Positions 36,648 through 43,900 of a DNA stretch of 64,000 nucleotides are shown piece after piece. The notes beneath the pieces were generated by a model. The model worked only from the letters and a program-made list of their open reading frames with translations, did not search any database and was not told the origin of the DNA. Origin of the DNA: Gammaproteobacteria bacterium (GTDB lineage: Bacteria > Pseudomonadota > Gammaproteobacteria > Acidiferrobacterales > Sulfurifustaceae). Position 1 is the first letter of the stretch, and each line of letters starts with the position of its first letter. Both the position numbers and the translations under genes were made by a program. The stretch spans positions 39,278 to 103,277 of the forward strand of contig JACQFZ010000068.1 of NCBI GenBank assembly GCA_016199745.1, given 5' to 3'.

Positions 36648-38303
36648 ATGAAACACTCTCTGCTGACCGTATTGTCCGGCGTATTCTGCGCTACGTTACT
36701 CGTCACCGGTTGCGGCGGCGGTAATGCCGGCGACTCGTCCGACTCTACGCCGGCGCCGACGCCCGAGCCGACGCCGGCACCAACGCCGACACCAACCGAT
36801 CCCGCGCCGTCGTCCTATTCATTGTTGGTAACCATCGCCGGCAGCGGTACCGTCAAAAGCGATCCTGCCGGCATTGTTGATTGCAGCGTCAGCTGCAGCG
36901 CAAGCTTCGCCAGCGGAACGCGCGTTGTGCTGACCGCGGCGCCCACGGCCGGGCATATATTCAGCGGTTGGAGCGGCGGCGGGTGTTCCGGTGTCGGGCC
37001 GTGCACGGTAACGATGACGGCGGCGCAAACCGTCAACGCGAGTTTCGATGGCCCGCCGGATAACACGTTGAGCGACTTCGAGCGTTCGCTGGTTAATTTG
37101 CCGCCCAATACCTGGTACGAAGTGCCCAATAGCAAAATGACCGACGTCTGCGTGTCGCCGGCTTTGTGGGGCAATTGTATTTACGTCACCGACGCCTGGG
37201 GCGGCGGCGCGTTCGATCCGATTCATCGCAAGATGCTGATCTTCGGCGGTGGTCACGCCGATTACCTCGGCAACGAGGTTTACAGCTTCGATCTGCGCAC
37301 CGGCAAGTGGGAGCGTCTCACCGATCCTTCGCCGGTCAAGGATCCGGTTACCGGCGCAATTGTCGCCAGCGCCGGCACCGATCCGTTGCCCGACGGCAAC
37401 CCGGTATCACGCCACACCTACGATCAGCTGGCTTACATCACGCATGTGAATCGCTTCCTTAGCCAAGGAGGAGCGACGGCGCCCAACGGCGGTGGTAGCT
37501 CGGTCACGTGGTTGTTCGACGTCGACCAGCACAAATGGACCGACAAGCTCGACTCTAATATGGTGAAACCCGGTGGTACCGAAGCGGGCAAACTGTTAGG
37601 GCAGGGCAGTTACAACGCGGCGAGTGGTTATGATCCGGCGAGTGGGCTCGTGTTCATGCGTTCGCACGGCGCATTGTTGAGCTACAACGTCAACACCAAT
37701 ACCTGGACGTCGCTGTCAGGTTTCGGCTCCGCGCCGCTGTGGCCGCGCTACGATGTCTACGGTCCGTTGCGTGGTGCCGTGGATACCAAGCGTCATCTCT
37801 TTTGGACAGTCGGTAGCAACGATTGCTTGGTTTGGGACATTCCCAATAAAAAATTGGTGACCAATGATTGGGCCACTACCGGCGGCGGCACTTACACCAA
37901 TTACCCGCGCACGAAAAATTACGCCGATACCGATCCGAGCAAGAATCAAGTCTTCAATTCCGGTGGCGGTGACATTCTCAATGCCTATGGACCGGGCTTC
38001 GATTACGACAGCAAGGCCGATCAAATGGTCGGTTGGATCGGCGGTGGCACGGTGATCGGGAACGACGGCAAGCCGGTAACGGGAAGCGATGGCTTGCCGA
38101 TCACGATCCCGTCGCAGCCGTACGCACTCGACTTGAATAGCAAAACCTGGACCACAAAAAATCCGACCGGCGCGCCGGCGACAAAGACCAAGAACGGCGT
38201 CTATGGACGTTGGCGTTATCTGGAGCGATACAACGTTTTTATTTTGGTTAATAGCGCCAGTTCGAACGTTTATTTCTATAAGAACAGCGCCGGCGGGCCA
38301 TGA
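36648..38303 (+). CDS. Lipoprotein with repeat domain and Kelch-like propeller
   Basis: This 551-residue lipoprotein has a clear signal peptide and lipobox (TLLVTGCGGG, Cys near residue 23), then a Pro/Thr linker (APTPEPTPAPTPTPTDP). A repeat domain like that of the preceding protein follows (GSGTVKSDPAGIVDCSVSC, GHIFSGWSGGGCSGVGPC). The remaining 400 residues look like a Kelch/galactose-oxidase-type propeller: RKMLIFGGGHADYLGNEVYS, FDLRTGKWERLTDPSP, WLFDVDQHKWTDK, LSYNVNTNTWTSLSG and YALDLNSKTWTTKNP. It probably binds or oxidises a saccharide together with its neighbour; catalytic residues were not identified. Confidence 0.7.
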   Translation: MKHSLLTVLSGVFCATLLVTGCGGGNAGDSSDSTPAPTPEPTPAPTPTPTDPAPSSYSLLVTIAGSGTVKSDPAGIVDCSVSCSASFASGTRVVLTAAPTAGHIFSGWSGGGCSGVGPCTVTMTAAQTVNASFDGPPDNTLSDFERSLVNLPPNTWYEVPNSKMTDVCVSPALWGNCIYVTDAWGGGAFDPIHRKMLIFGGGHADYLGNEVYSFDLRTGKWERLTDPSPVKDPVTGAIVASAGTDPLPDGNPVSRHTYDQLAYITHVNRFLSQGGATAPNGGGSSVTWLFDVDQHKWTDKLDSNMVKPGGTEAGKLLGQGSYNAASGYDPASGLVFMRSHGALLSYNVNTNTWTSLSGFGSAPLWPRYDVYGPLRGAVDTKRHLFWTVGSNDCLVWDIPNKKLVTNDWATTGGGTYTNYPRTKNYADTDPSKNQVFNSGGGDILNAYGPGFDYDSKADQMVGWIGGGTVIGNDGKPVTGSDGLPITIPSQPYALDLNSKTWTTKNPTGAPATKTKNGVYGRWRYLERYNVFILVNSASSNVYFYKNSAGGP

Positions 38304-38344
38304 GTCGGTAATGACTCCCGATGACGGCACATAGGTGCCATTTT
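38302..38344 (+). terminator. Possible terminator after the lipoprotein pair
   Basis: Two small stems follow the stop: GAGTC-N6-GACTC and GGCAC-ATAG-GTGCC (38326-38339), the second followed by ATTTTAC. The stem is only 5 bp and the T-run is short, so termination may be weak. Confidence 0.4.
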
Positions 38345-38397
38345 ACGGTTCAGGAGGGAATGGTACTTACTTAAAGCAAAAACCGAAACGTATCAGC

Positions 38398-38452
38398 CGC
38401 CACTCCCTCCCCCCTGAAGGGGAAGGGACCTGCTAATAAGGTCGGGGTGGGT
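38398..38452. repeat. Degenerate copy of the palindromic repeat family
   Basis: CTCCCTCCCCCCTGAAGGGG followed by AAGGGACC and, later, GGTCGGGGTGGGTG resembles the doublets at 9145, 19312 and 22437, with eroded arms. It lies in the gap after the Kelch lipoprotein. Confidence 0.5.
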
Positions 38453-38570
38453 GAATGTAGTCATCGTTCGGTTAAGTTAAGTGCCATTCGTATTAGGATT
38501 CGATTTAACGGACTGGCTTTATACGGCGAGTACCTGGTGGATATGTCGTGCCTGGCGACTTGTCGATCAA

Positions 38571-38766
38571 ATGCCGGTGTCACTCAGGCTAGTTCAATTC
38601 GATCAGCCGCGACCGGCGCAAGTTGTCCATCTTCAGAACGAAGAAGAACTCATGGTGTATTGCCAGCCGCAAGTGGACCTGCGCAACGGCCGGGTTTTTT
38701 CGGCCGAAACCCTGCTTCGCTGACGGCACCCGCCGCACGATTGGATTTCACCTGTCGAATTCTGTT
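38571..38766 (+). pseudogene. Remnant of an EAL-domain gene with an internal stop
   Basis: Translation in the frame of 38481 gives NEEELMVYCQPQVDLRNGR and VFSAETLLR, then TGA (38721-38723), then RHPPHDWISPVEF in the same frame. That is the start of an EAL phosphodiesterase domain, in which the residue after LLR is normally Trp (TGG), so TGG to TGA explains the stop. Similarity ends near 38762, and nothing of the rest of the domain is present. The match to the intact EAL protein at 51002-53176 (LVLYFQPQVDLATG, FSAEALLRW) is clear at protein level. It is a decayed fragment, not a gene. Confidence 0.75.
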
Positions 38767-38777
38767 GTCCGATTCAA

Positions 38778-40019
38778 TCAACCTCGCCAAATTTCGAGGC
38801 GTATGTCGTCATAAAAGACCTCGCCCTCGTAGAAGTTGTTGTGCGGTTCTCCGAACATAAAGAAGTCCGGCCAAGCGATGTTAGCCGACCAAAGTGCCGG
38901 CTCATTGGGTAAGGAGGGGTAGTGACTGTTGTCGATGCACGGACTGTCGGCGGCAAGCGGCTTGCGGTTGTAGTGCCACACGCATTTGTCAGCGGCGTTG
39001 ATAGTTGTCTTATAAGTTTTCCTACCGCCGAATTTGAAGTTGCCCGTGACCTTGAGCGTGAATCGGTCGCCGTTGCGCTCAATGCTGGCGCGATACCAGG
39101 TCATCGATTTGTAGGCGTCGACCGCGCGAATTTTGCCCGAGGGTTGCCAGACGCCGGCGGCATAGGAATAGAACGGCTTGCCGTTGAGCTCGTTGGTCGT
39201 GCCTTTGCCGTCGATGCCGATCATCATCAGCGGCGTTTCACCGCTCTCCATAAAGCGTTGCCCGTTGTAGATTTCCATCCACGGCGGCACGTTGTTGTCC
39301 GAATCGAGCACGACTTTGCGATGGTGATGGAGATACACGTTGTTGTGCGGTCGTGGCACCGTATCGAGAATGGTCAACCAGTAGAACCCGTTTTCTTCGC
39401 TAGCGGCTTTGTCCGCTAGCCAGGGTTCGGCCAGCTCACCACCCGTATAGCCGTTGTTGCCCGGCAGACCGTTGCCGAAGTTGGCGTAACCCACCTTGAG
39501 CGAGATGCGATAGCGCTTGGGCAGGGCACGGGTGGATCGCACCAGCGTGGCATCGGTATGAGCCGGTGAAGCGATGCGCAACACTTTATTGCATCCGCCC
39601 GCCGGATCCGAGGTTATCGAGAACAGATCGCGCAACACCGTTGTCGGCGAGCGTGAGTATGACTCGACCGTTAGCCAATTTTTCTTGCCGAACGGTGCGC
39701 TCGCACGAAATGCGGGCGGCGGTATGACACCACGGTTTTGGAAAAAGGCACCATCGTCGGAAAATCCGTTGTCAGGGTAGGTGTCGGTTTCCCACACTGG
39801 GTTGGGCAATATTAGATTTTCGAACGTTTCTTGGAATACCACGACCCAGCTCTGCCTATGACGGCGGTGGTGTTCGGTCCGTACTTTGGGGAGGGAGTGG
39901 ACACCGGCAGTGGCGGTGGTCCAGCCAACGAGGAATACCATGCCCAGGGCCATCCCAACGATAAGTTGTACGTACGGTAACGCTGGAGAAATCCGACGTT
40001 TGTTATTCTGTTTACTCAT
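38778..40019 (-). CDS. Secreted jelly-roll-like protein (possible polysaccharide-binding or lyase protein)
   Basis: I place the start at 40019 (MSKQNNKRRISPALPYVQLI); the frame is open to 40148 but the added residues look random. The 413-residue product begins with a basic N-terminus and one hydrophobic segment (VGMALGMVFLVGWTTATAG), a signal peptide or anchor. The rest is rich in Trp, Tyr, Asn and Gly and in beta strands: WVVVFQETFENLILPNPVWE, YRISLKVGYANFGNG, MTWYRASIERNGDRFTLKVT, and the end GEVFYDDIRLEIWRG, which is how concanavalin-like jelly rolls often finish. A polysaccharide lyase or lectin is plausible. I do not recognise a named family. Confidence 0.5.
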   Translation of the reverse strand: MSKQNNKRRISPALPYVQLIVGMALGMVFLVGWTTATAGVHSLPKVRTEHHRRHRQSWVVVFQETFENLILPNPVWETDTYPDNGFSDDGAFFQNRGVIPPPAFRASAPFGKKNWLTVESYSRSPTTVLRDLFSITSDPAGGCNKVLRIASPAHTDATLVRSTRALPKRYRISLKVGYANFGNGLPGNNGYTGGELAEPWLADKAASEENGFYWLTILDTVPRPHNNVYLHHHRKVVLDSDNNVPPWMEIYNGQRFMESGETPLMMIGIDGKGTTNELNGKPFYSYAAGVWQPSGKIRAVDAYKSMTWYRASIERNGDRFTLKVTGNFKFGGRKTYKTTINAADKCVWHYNRKPLAADSPCIDNSHYPSLPNEPALWSANIAWPDFFMFGEPHNNFYEGEVFYDDIRLEIWRG

Positions 40020-40466
40020 AATTCCGGCCAATCCGTTAACCCTGTCATTTTGCACGTCGGATAGTGCTGCTACGGAGGGAGAACGGGTGTTTTGAAAATT
40101 TCGGGAGAGGCGACTAAACGTTTGGCTAGCGAATCTAGGCAGGCGCATCCTACTCCTATCATAAGGAATGCCCCTAACCGAGCTTTTGTGCCCAGAGGAT
40201 TCATCGATCCCATAAAATTCCTAAGCAGTTCAAGGTGCTTATTAGGGTTTCTCCCCAATCGCTTGAAATCAGACCCGGTTAAAGTGGGAATACTTGTGGA
40301 CTACGCTGGTTTTTCGGTCCGATTAAGGGTATTTTCCCGCGTCTCAAGTAGGTAATTGGTTTCGTTGCACGCGGCCTATAGACCTTTATATAAGAAGCGC
40401 GATTACTAATTACAACTATCAACTATCCTATGTAAGTCCCTTAGTTTCCTATTGAAGAGAGAGTAG
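40020..40466. other. A/T-richer intergenic region between divergent genes
   Basis: This 447-bp region separates the minus-strand secreted protein from the acyl carrier protein operon and must hold both promoters. It is visibly richer in A/T than its surroundings. An ORF of 62 codons on the minus strand (40070-40258) has a hydrophobic stretch but no recognisable family. One promoter candidate for the plus strand is listed separately. Confidence 0.5.
40365..40394 (+). promoter_or_regulatory. Candidate promoter of the acyl carrier protein operon
   Basis: TTGCAC (40365-40370) and TATAAG (40389-40394) with an 18-bp spacer lie about 70 bp before the acyl carrier protein start. The -10 is 5 of 6 to consensus and the -35 is weak. 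Confidence 0.3.
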
Positions 40467-40709
40467 ATGTACAGAGAAAAAGTACGAGCGATCTTGTCGC
40501 AACATGGTCGTCTGTCCGTTCCGATCGATACCCTGACCGATGAAAGTGATCTCTATAACGCCGGGCTGACTTCGCTGGCGACGGTAGGGCTGATGCTTGC
40601 TTTGGAAGAGGGGTTCGAAATCGAGTTTTCCGATTCCATGCTCAGTCGCAAAACGTTCGGCAGCATCGACTCGCTGGCGGCGGCGGTGGAAGCGTTGTCG
40701 GGTAAATAA
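40467..40709 (+). CDS. Acyl (aminoacyl) carrier protein
   Basis: This 80-residue carrier protein has the phosphopantetheine site NAGLTSLATVGLMLALEE, with Ser36 as the attachment residue; the usual DSL is TSL here. The remaining helices (IDTLTDESDLYNAGL, FEIEFSDSMLSRKTFGSIDS) follow the acyl carrier fold. It is the first gene of a seven-gene operon. Since an amino acid:carrier-protein ligase lies two genes downstream, the cargo is likely an amino acid loaded on the pantetheine thiol, as shown for homologous Bradyrhizobium pairs (established for that family, inferred here). Confidence 0.9.
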   Translation: MYREKVRAILSQHGRLSVPIDTLTDESDLYNAGLTSLATVGLMLALEEGFEIEFSDSMLSRKTFGSIDSLAAAVEALSGK

Positions 40710-40780
40710 GCGGGTCGTCGTGTCTACATCAGCTTGGCTATATCGGCCCGGCTGCTAATGCGGTGGGAGGTATCTTGACG

Positions 40781-41974
40781 ATGGAATCATTGCGCGCGCC
40801 GAGTGCGGCAGCGGTCGATTTCGACCGCGTGATTACTCAGGTTCATGCGGTCGGGCGTGACGTTGTTCAACCGGCAGCACGCGACGTCGACAGCGCCGCG
40901 CGGTTTCCGACCGAGGCGATCAACGCGTTACGGGAATTAAAGTTGCTCAGTGCCTACGTGCCGGTCGAGTTCGGCGGCATGGGTTTAGACATCATTCAGA
41001 TTGCTAAGATCTGCGAAGTGTTGGGGCAGTACTGCGGCTCGACGGCAATGGTGTTTGCGATGCATCAGATCCAGGTGGGTTGCATCGTCCACCACGGGCA
41101 AACATCGAATTACTTCCGGCGTTATCTTAAGGATCTGGTCCCGCAGCAGCGACTCATCGCCTCGGCGACCACGGAAATCGGTATTGGCGGCGATTTGCGC
41201 TCGAGCATTTGCGCGGTCGAGATCGATGGCGGTCGATTCCAGTTGACGAAAAAAGCACCGGTCATTTCTTATGGCGCTGCCGCCGACGACATCTTAGTTA
41301 CCTGCCGCCGCGCCGCCGATGCCGCCGCCAGCGACCAAGTACAGGTGCTCGTCCGCAAAGAAGATTATCAACTCGATCCGATTTCCGGCTGGGACACCTT
41401 GGGATTCCGTGGCACTTGCAGCTGCGGGTTCGTTTTAACCGCCACCGGTGCCAGCGAGCAGGTATTGCCGGTGCCGTTTGCCGACATCTTAAGCCAGACG
41501 ATGCATCCGTTTTCGCACATCGTTTGGGCATCGCTGTGGTCCGGTATCGCCGCCGACGCCGTCAACTACGCGCGTTCGTTCGTGCGCGCCGAGGCGCGGA
41601 AAAATCCGGGCGGACCGACGCCGATTGCCGCCATCCGTTTGGCCGAGACCGACACCGTCTTGCAACTCATGCGCAGCAACGTCAATACCGCGGTCGTCGA
41701 CTACCAGCGGATGCTGCAAGAGGGCAACGTCGAGGCGTTCAAGAATTTCGGTTTTGCCATCCGCACTAACAACCTAAAGCTCGCGAGCTCGCAGCTCATC
41801 ATCGATATCGTCGGTCGTGCCATGTTGATCTGTGGGATATCGTCTTATCGAAACGATTCCAAGTTCAGTTTGTGCCGGCACTTGCGTGATGCCTATGGCG
41901 CGGCGTTGATGGTGAACAACGATCGCATCATGAATCACAACGCAACCATGTCGTTGGTGCATAAAGAGGCCTAG
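40781..41974 (+). CDS. Acyl-CoA dehydrogenase family flavoprotein
   Basis: The ATG at 40781 is chosen because GGGAGG lies about 10 bases upstream; a GTG at 40763 is in frame but overlaps that site. The 397-residue protein has the acyl-CoA dehydrogenase layout: N-terminal helices (FPTEAINALRELKLLSAYVP, EFGGMGLDIIQIAKICEVLG), a middle beta domain (LIASATTEIGIGGDLRSSIC, GWDTLGFRGTCSCGFVL) and a C-terminal helical bundle. The normal catalytic Glu could not be placed with certainty. Beside a carrier protein and an aminoacyl ligase it probably oxidises a carrier-bound aminoacyl or acyl substrate, as in other biosynthetic clusters. Confidence 0.85.
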   Translation: MESLRAPSAAAVDFDRVITQVHAVGRDVVQPAARDVDSAARFPTEAINALRELKLLSAYVPVEFGGMGLDIIQIAKICEVLGQYCGSTAMVFAMHQIQVGCIVHHGQTSNYFRRYLKDLVPQQRLIASATTEIGIGGDLRSSICAVEIDGGRFQLTKKAPVISYGAAADDILVTCRRAADAAASDQVQVLVRKEDYQLDPISGWDTLGFRGTCSCGFVLTATGASEQVLPVPFADILSQTMHPFSHIVWASLWSGIAADAVNYARSFVRAEARKNPGGPTPIAAIRLAETDTVLQLMRSNVNTAVVDYQRMLQEGNVEAFKNFGFAIRTNNLKLASSQLIIDIVGRAMLICGISSYRNDSKFSLCRHLRDAYGAALMVNNDRIMNHNATMSLVHKEA

Positions 41975-41981
41975 CCGCCGT

Positions 41982-42905
41982 ATGTGTACAAAAGATTCTC
42001 TGGAAGTTTCTTACCAAACTTATTTGACCGAGTTGCTGGATGCCGGGCTGCTCATTTCGTCCGGCGTGCAGGGCGTGTACGGACTCAGCGGCGTATTCGA
42101 GGACATTATCGAACGCTTCGAGGCCTACGTGACGCGCATGGGAGCGCACCTAAAACCGGAAGTGATGCGCTTTCCGCCGGTGTTGAGTCGCCACACATAT
42201 GAGCAGATGGACCACATCGAGACGTTTCCGAATCTGATGGGGTCGGTGCACAGCTTCACCGGTAACGAAAAAAATCATCTAGAGTTGATGCGCAAGAAAA
42301 CCGCCGGCGAAACTTGGAGCGCGGATCTGGCACCGACAAACGTGATGATGGTGCCGGCGGCGTGTTATCCGCTGTATCCGACGGCGCGCGGTACGTTGCC
42401 GCCAGCCGGTCGCACGGTCGATTTGCGCGCGTTCGTGTTTCGGCACGAGCCGTCGATCGATCCGGCACGCATGCAGATTTTCCGCCAGCGCGAATACGTG
42501 CGCTTGGGCACACCGGAGCAAGCGTTCGAGCATCGCGAGTATTGGTTGAAGCGCGGCGAAGAGATGCTGCGCGCCGTCGGTTTAGATGCCGAGCCGGTAG
42601 TCGCAAACGATCCGTTCTTTGGCCGCGGCGGCCGTGTCATGGCGGCGACCCAGCGTGAACAAACGTTGAAGTACGAGCTGGTCGTGCCGGTGGCGTCTAC
42701 CGAGAAGCTGACGGCGGTCGTGTCGTGCAATTATCACCAAGACCATTTTGGCGCTACCTTCGATATCAAGACGCCGAACGGCGAAAGCGCACATACCGCG
42801 TGTATCGGCTTCGGCCTCGAGCGCATCGCGCTTGCGCTATTCAAGAAGCATGGCTTCGATACCGCCAAGTGGCCGACGGAGGTGTGTGGGGTGTTGGGTT
42901 TATGA
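41982..42905 (+). CDS. Amino acid:[carrier protein] ligase (class II aaRS-like)
   Basis: This 307-residue protein is of the truncated seryl-tRNA-synthetase-like family that charges a carrier protein instead of tRNA. Class II motif 2 is AFVFRHEPS, followed by MQIFRQREYVRLG, and motif 3 is GFGLERIALALF. C128 (PAACYPLYP), E171 (FRQREYV) and C274 (HTACIGFGLER) sit where the Bradyrhizobium enzyme binds its zinc (a Cys-Glu-Cys set). There is no N-terminal tRNA-binding arm. Homologues activate glycine or alanine with ATP and transfer it to the pantetheine of a small carrier protein; the carrier here is the gene at 40467. It lies 7 bp after the dehydrogenase and overlaps the DUF1839 gene. Confidence 0.92.
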   Translation: MCTKDSLEVSYQTYLTELLDAGLLISSGVQGVYGLSGVFEDIIERFEAYVTRMGAHLKPEVMRFPPVLSRHTYEQMDHIETFPNLMGSVHSFTGNEKNHLELMRKKTAGETWSADLAPTNVMMVPAACYPLYPTARGTLPPAGRTVDLRAFVFRHEPSIDPARMQIFRQREYVRLGTPEQAFEHREYWLKRGEEMLRAVGLDAEPVVANDPFFGRGGRVMAATQREQTLKYELVVPVASTEKLTAVVSCNYHQDHFGATFDIKTPNGESAHTACIGFGLERIALALFKKHGFDTAKWPTEVCGVLGL

Positions 42906-43876
42906 TGCGGCGGATTCTCGCGCTCGATCCGAAGACGTATAAACGCCATCTCATCCATGGCGAGTCGCGCGGCTGGGCCGAGACCAATTGCTACTCCGAT
43001 ATCTGGATCGAGTTGCTGCATTCGCTTGGGCACGAGCCGATCGCGGCGCTGCCGTTTACCTTCGCCGCCGATTTCGAAGGCGATCAGTGGACGTTTTTCA
43101 AATTCCCGCTGCTGGATCTGACCGAGCTCTACGGCTTGGATGTGCAAGAGCTCGCCATTTGGCGGCCGCTGGTGACTCATATCGACGAGCAGGTGGCGCG
43201 CGGCCGTCCGGTGCTGGTCGAGCTCGATTCGTTTCATCTGCCCGATACCGCCGGCACCGCCTACAAGCTGGCACACGTAAAGTCGACGGTTGCGATCACC
43301 GAGATCGACGTCGAGCAAAAGCACTTGGGTTATTTCCACGGCCAAGGTTTTTATCATCTGAGCGGCGACGATTTCGTCGATGTGCTGCGGATGCGCGAAC
43401 CGCAAGATCCGACGGCGTTACCGCCGTACGTGGAGTTCGTGAAGCGTCGTCGGACCGCGACGCTCGATCGGGAAGTATTGCGGCGCACCTCGCTTAAGAT
43501 TTTGAGCAAACACCTTGGCTTATTGCCGACGGCAAATCCGTTCGGCAGCTTCAAGGTACGTTTCGAACAGGATCTTCCCTGGCTGCTGCAAGCCGACTTG
43601 GAAGTGTTTCATCAATATTCGTTCGCCACGCTGCGGCAATATGGCGCGTGTTTCGAACTATCGGCGACCTATCTGCAATGGTTGATAGCCAACGGCGAGC
43701 GTGGATTGGATGAGGTGACGCGCGCGTTTTTGGATTTGTCGGAAGGTGCCAAGACTTTTCAATTCCAGCTCGCACGCACGATGGCTCGTAAAAAGCCGCT
43801 CGATTTCTTGCCGCTCGATGTCATGGCCGAGCGCTGGGAACGAGGCAGCACCGCGCTACGGGCACGATACCTATAG
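42902..43876 (+). CDS. DUF1839 protein (partner of aminoacyl carrier-protein ligases)
   Basis: This 324-residue protein starts at an ATG overlapping the ligase stop (ATGA); the upstream open frame belongs to the ligase shadow. DUF1839 proteins accompany amino acid:carrier-protein ligases in many proteobacteria. ILALDPKTYKRHLIHGESRG and WAETNCYSDIWIELLHSLG open it, with a Cys in a papain-like (BtrH-type) position; VELDSFHLPDT and YKLAHVKSTVAITEID follow, with candidate His residues. By analogy with BtrH it could move the aminoacyl group from carrier protein to an acceptor (inference). Confidence 0.85.
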   Translation: MMRRILALDPKTYKRHLIHGESRGWAETNCYSDIWIELLHSLGHEPIAALPFTFAADFEGDQWTFFKFPLLDLTELYGLDVQELAIWRPLVTHIDEQVARGRPVLVELDSFHLPDTAGTAYKLAHVKSTVAITEIDVEQKHLGYFHGQGFYHLSGDDFVDVLRMREPQDPTALPPYVEFVKRRRTATLDREVLRRTSLKILSKHLGLLPTANPFGSFKVRFEQDLPWLLQADLEVFHQYSFATLRQYGACFELSATYLQWLIANGERGLDEVTRAFLDLSEGAKTFQFQLARTMARKKPLDFLPLDVMAERWERGSTALRARYL

Positions 43877-43900
43877 ATAGCGTCGCGCGCCGCCAATTTA

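Noticed and set aside
35341..36648. 435-codon minus-strand ORF opposite the first lipoprotein
   Set aside because: No domain pattern, and the sense frame carries the lipoprotein and repeat domain.
40070..40258. Minus-strand 62-codon ORF with a hydrophobic stretch
   Set aside because: Could be a tiny membrane peptide, but there is no ribosome-binding site or known family and it lies in a promoter-bearing gap.
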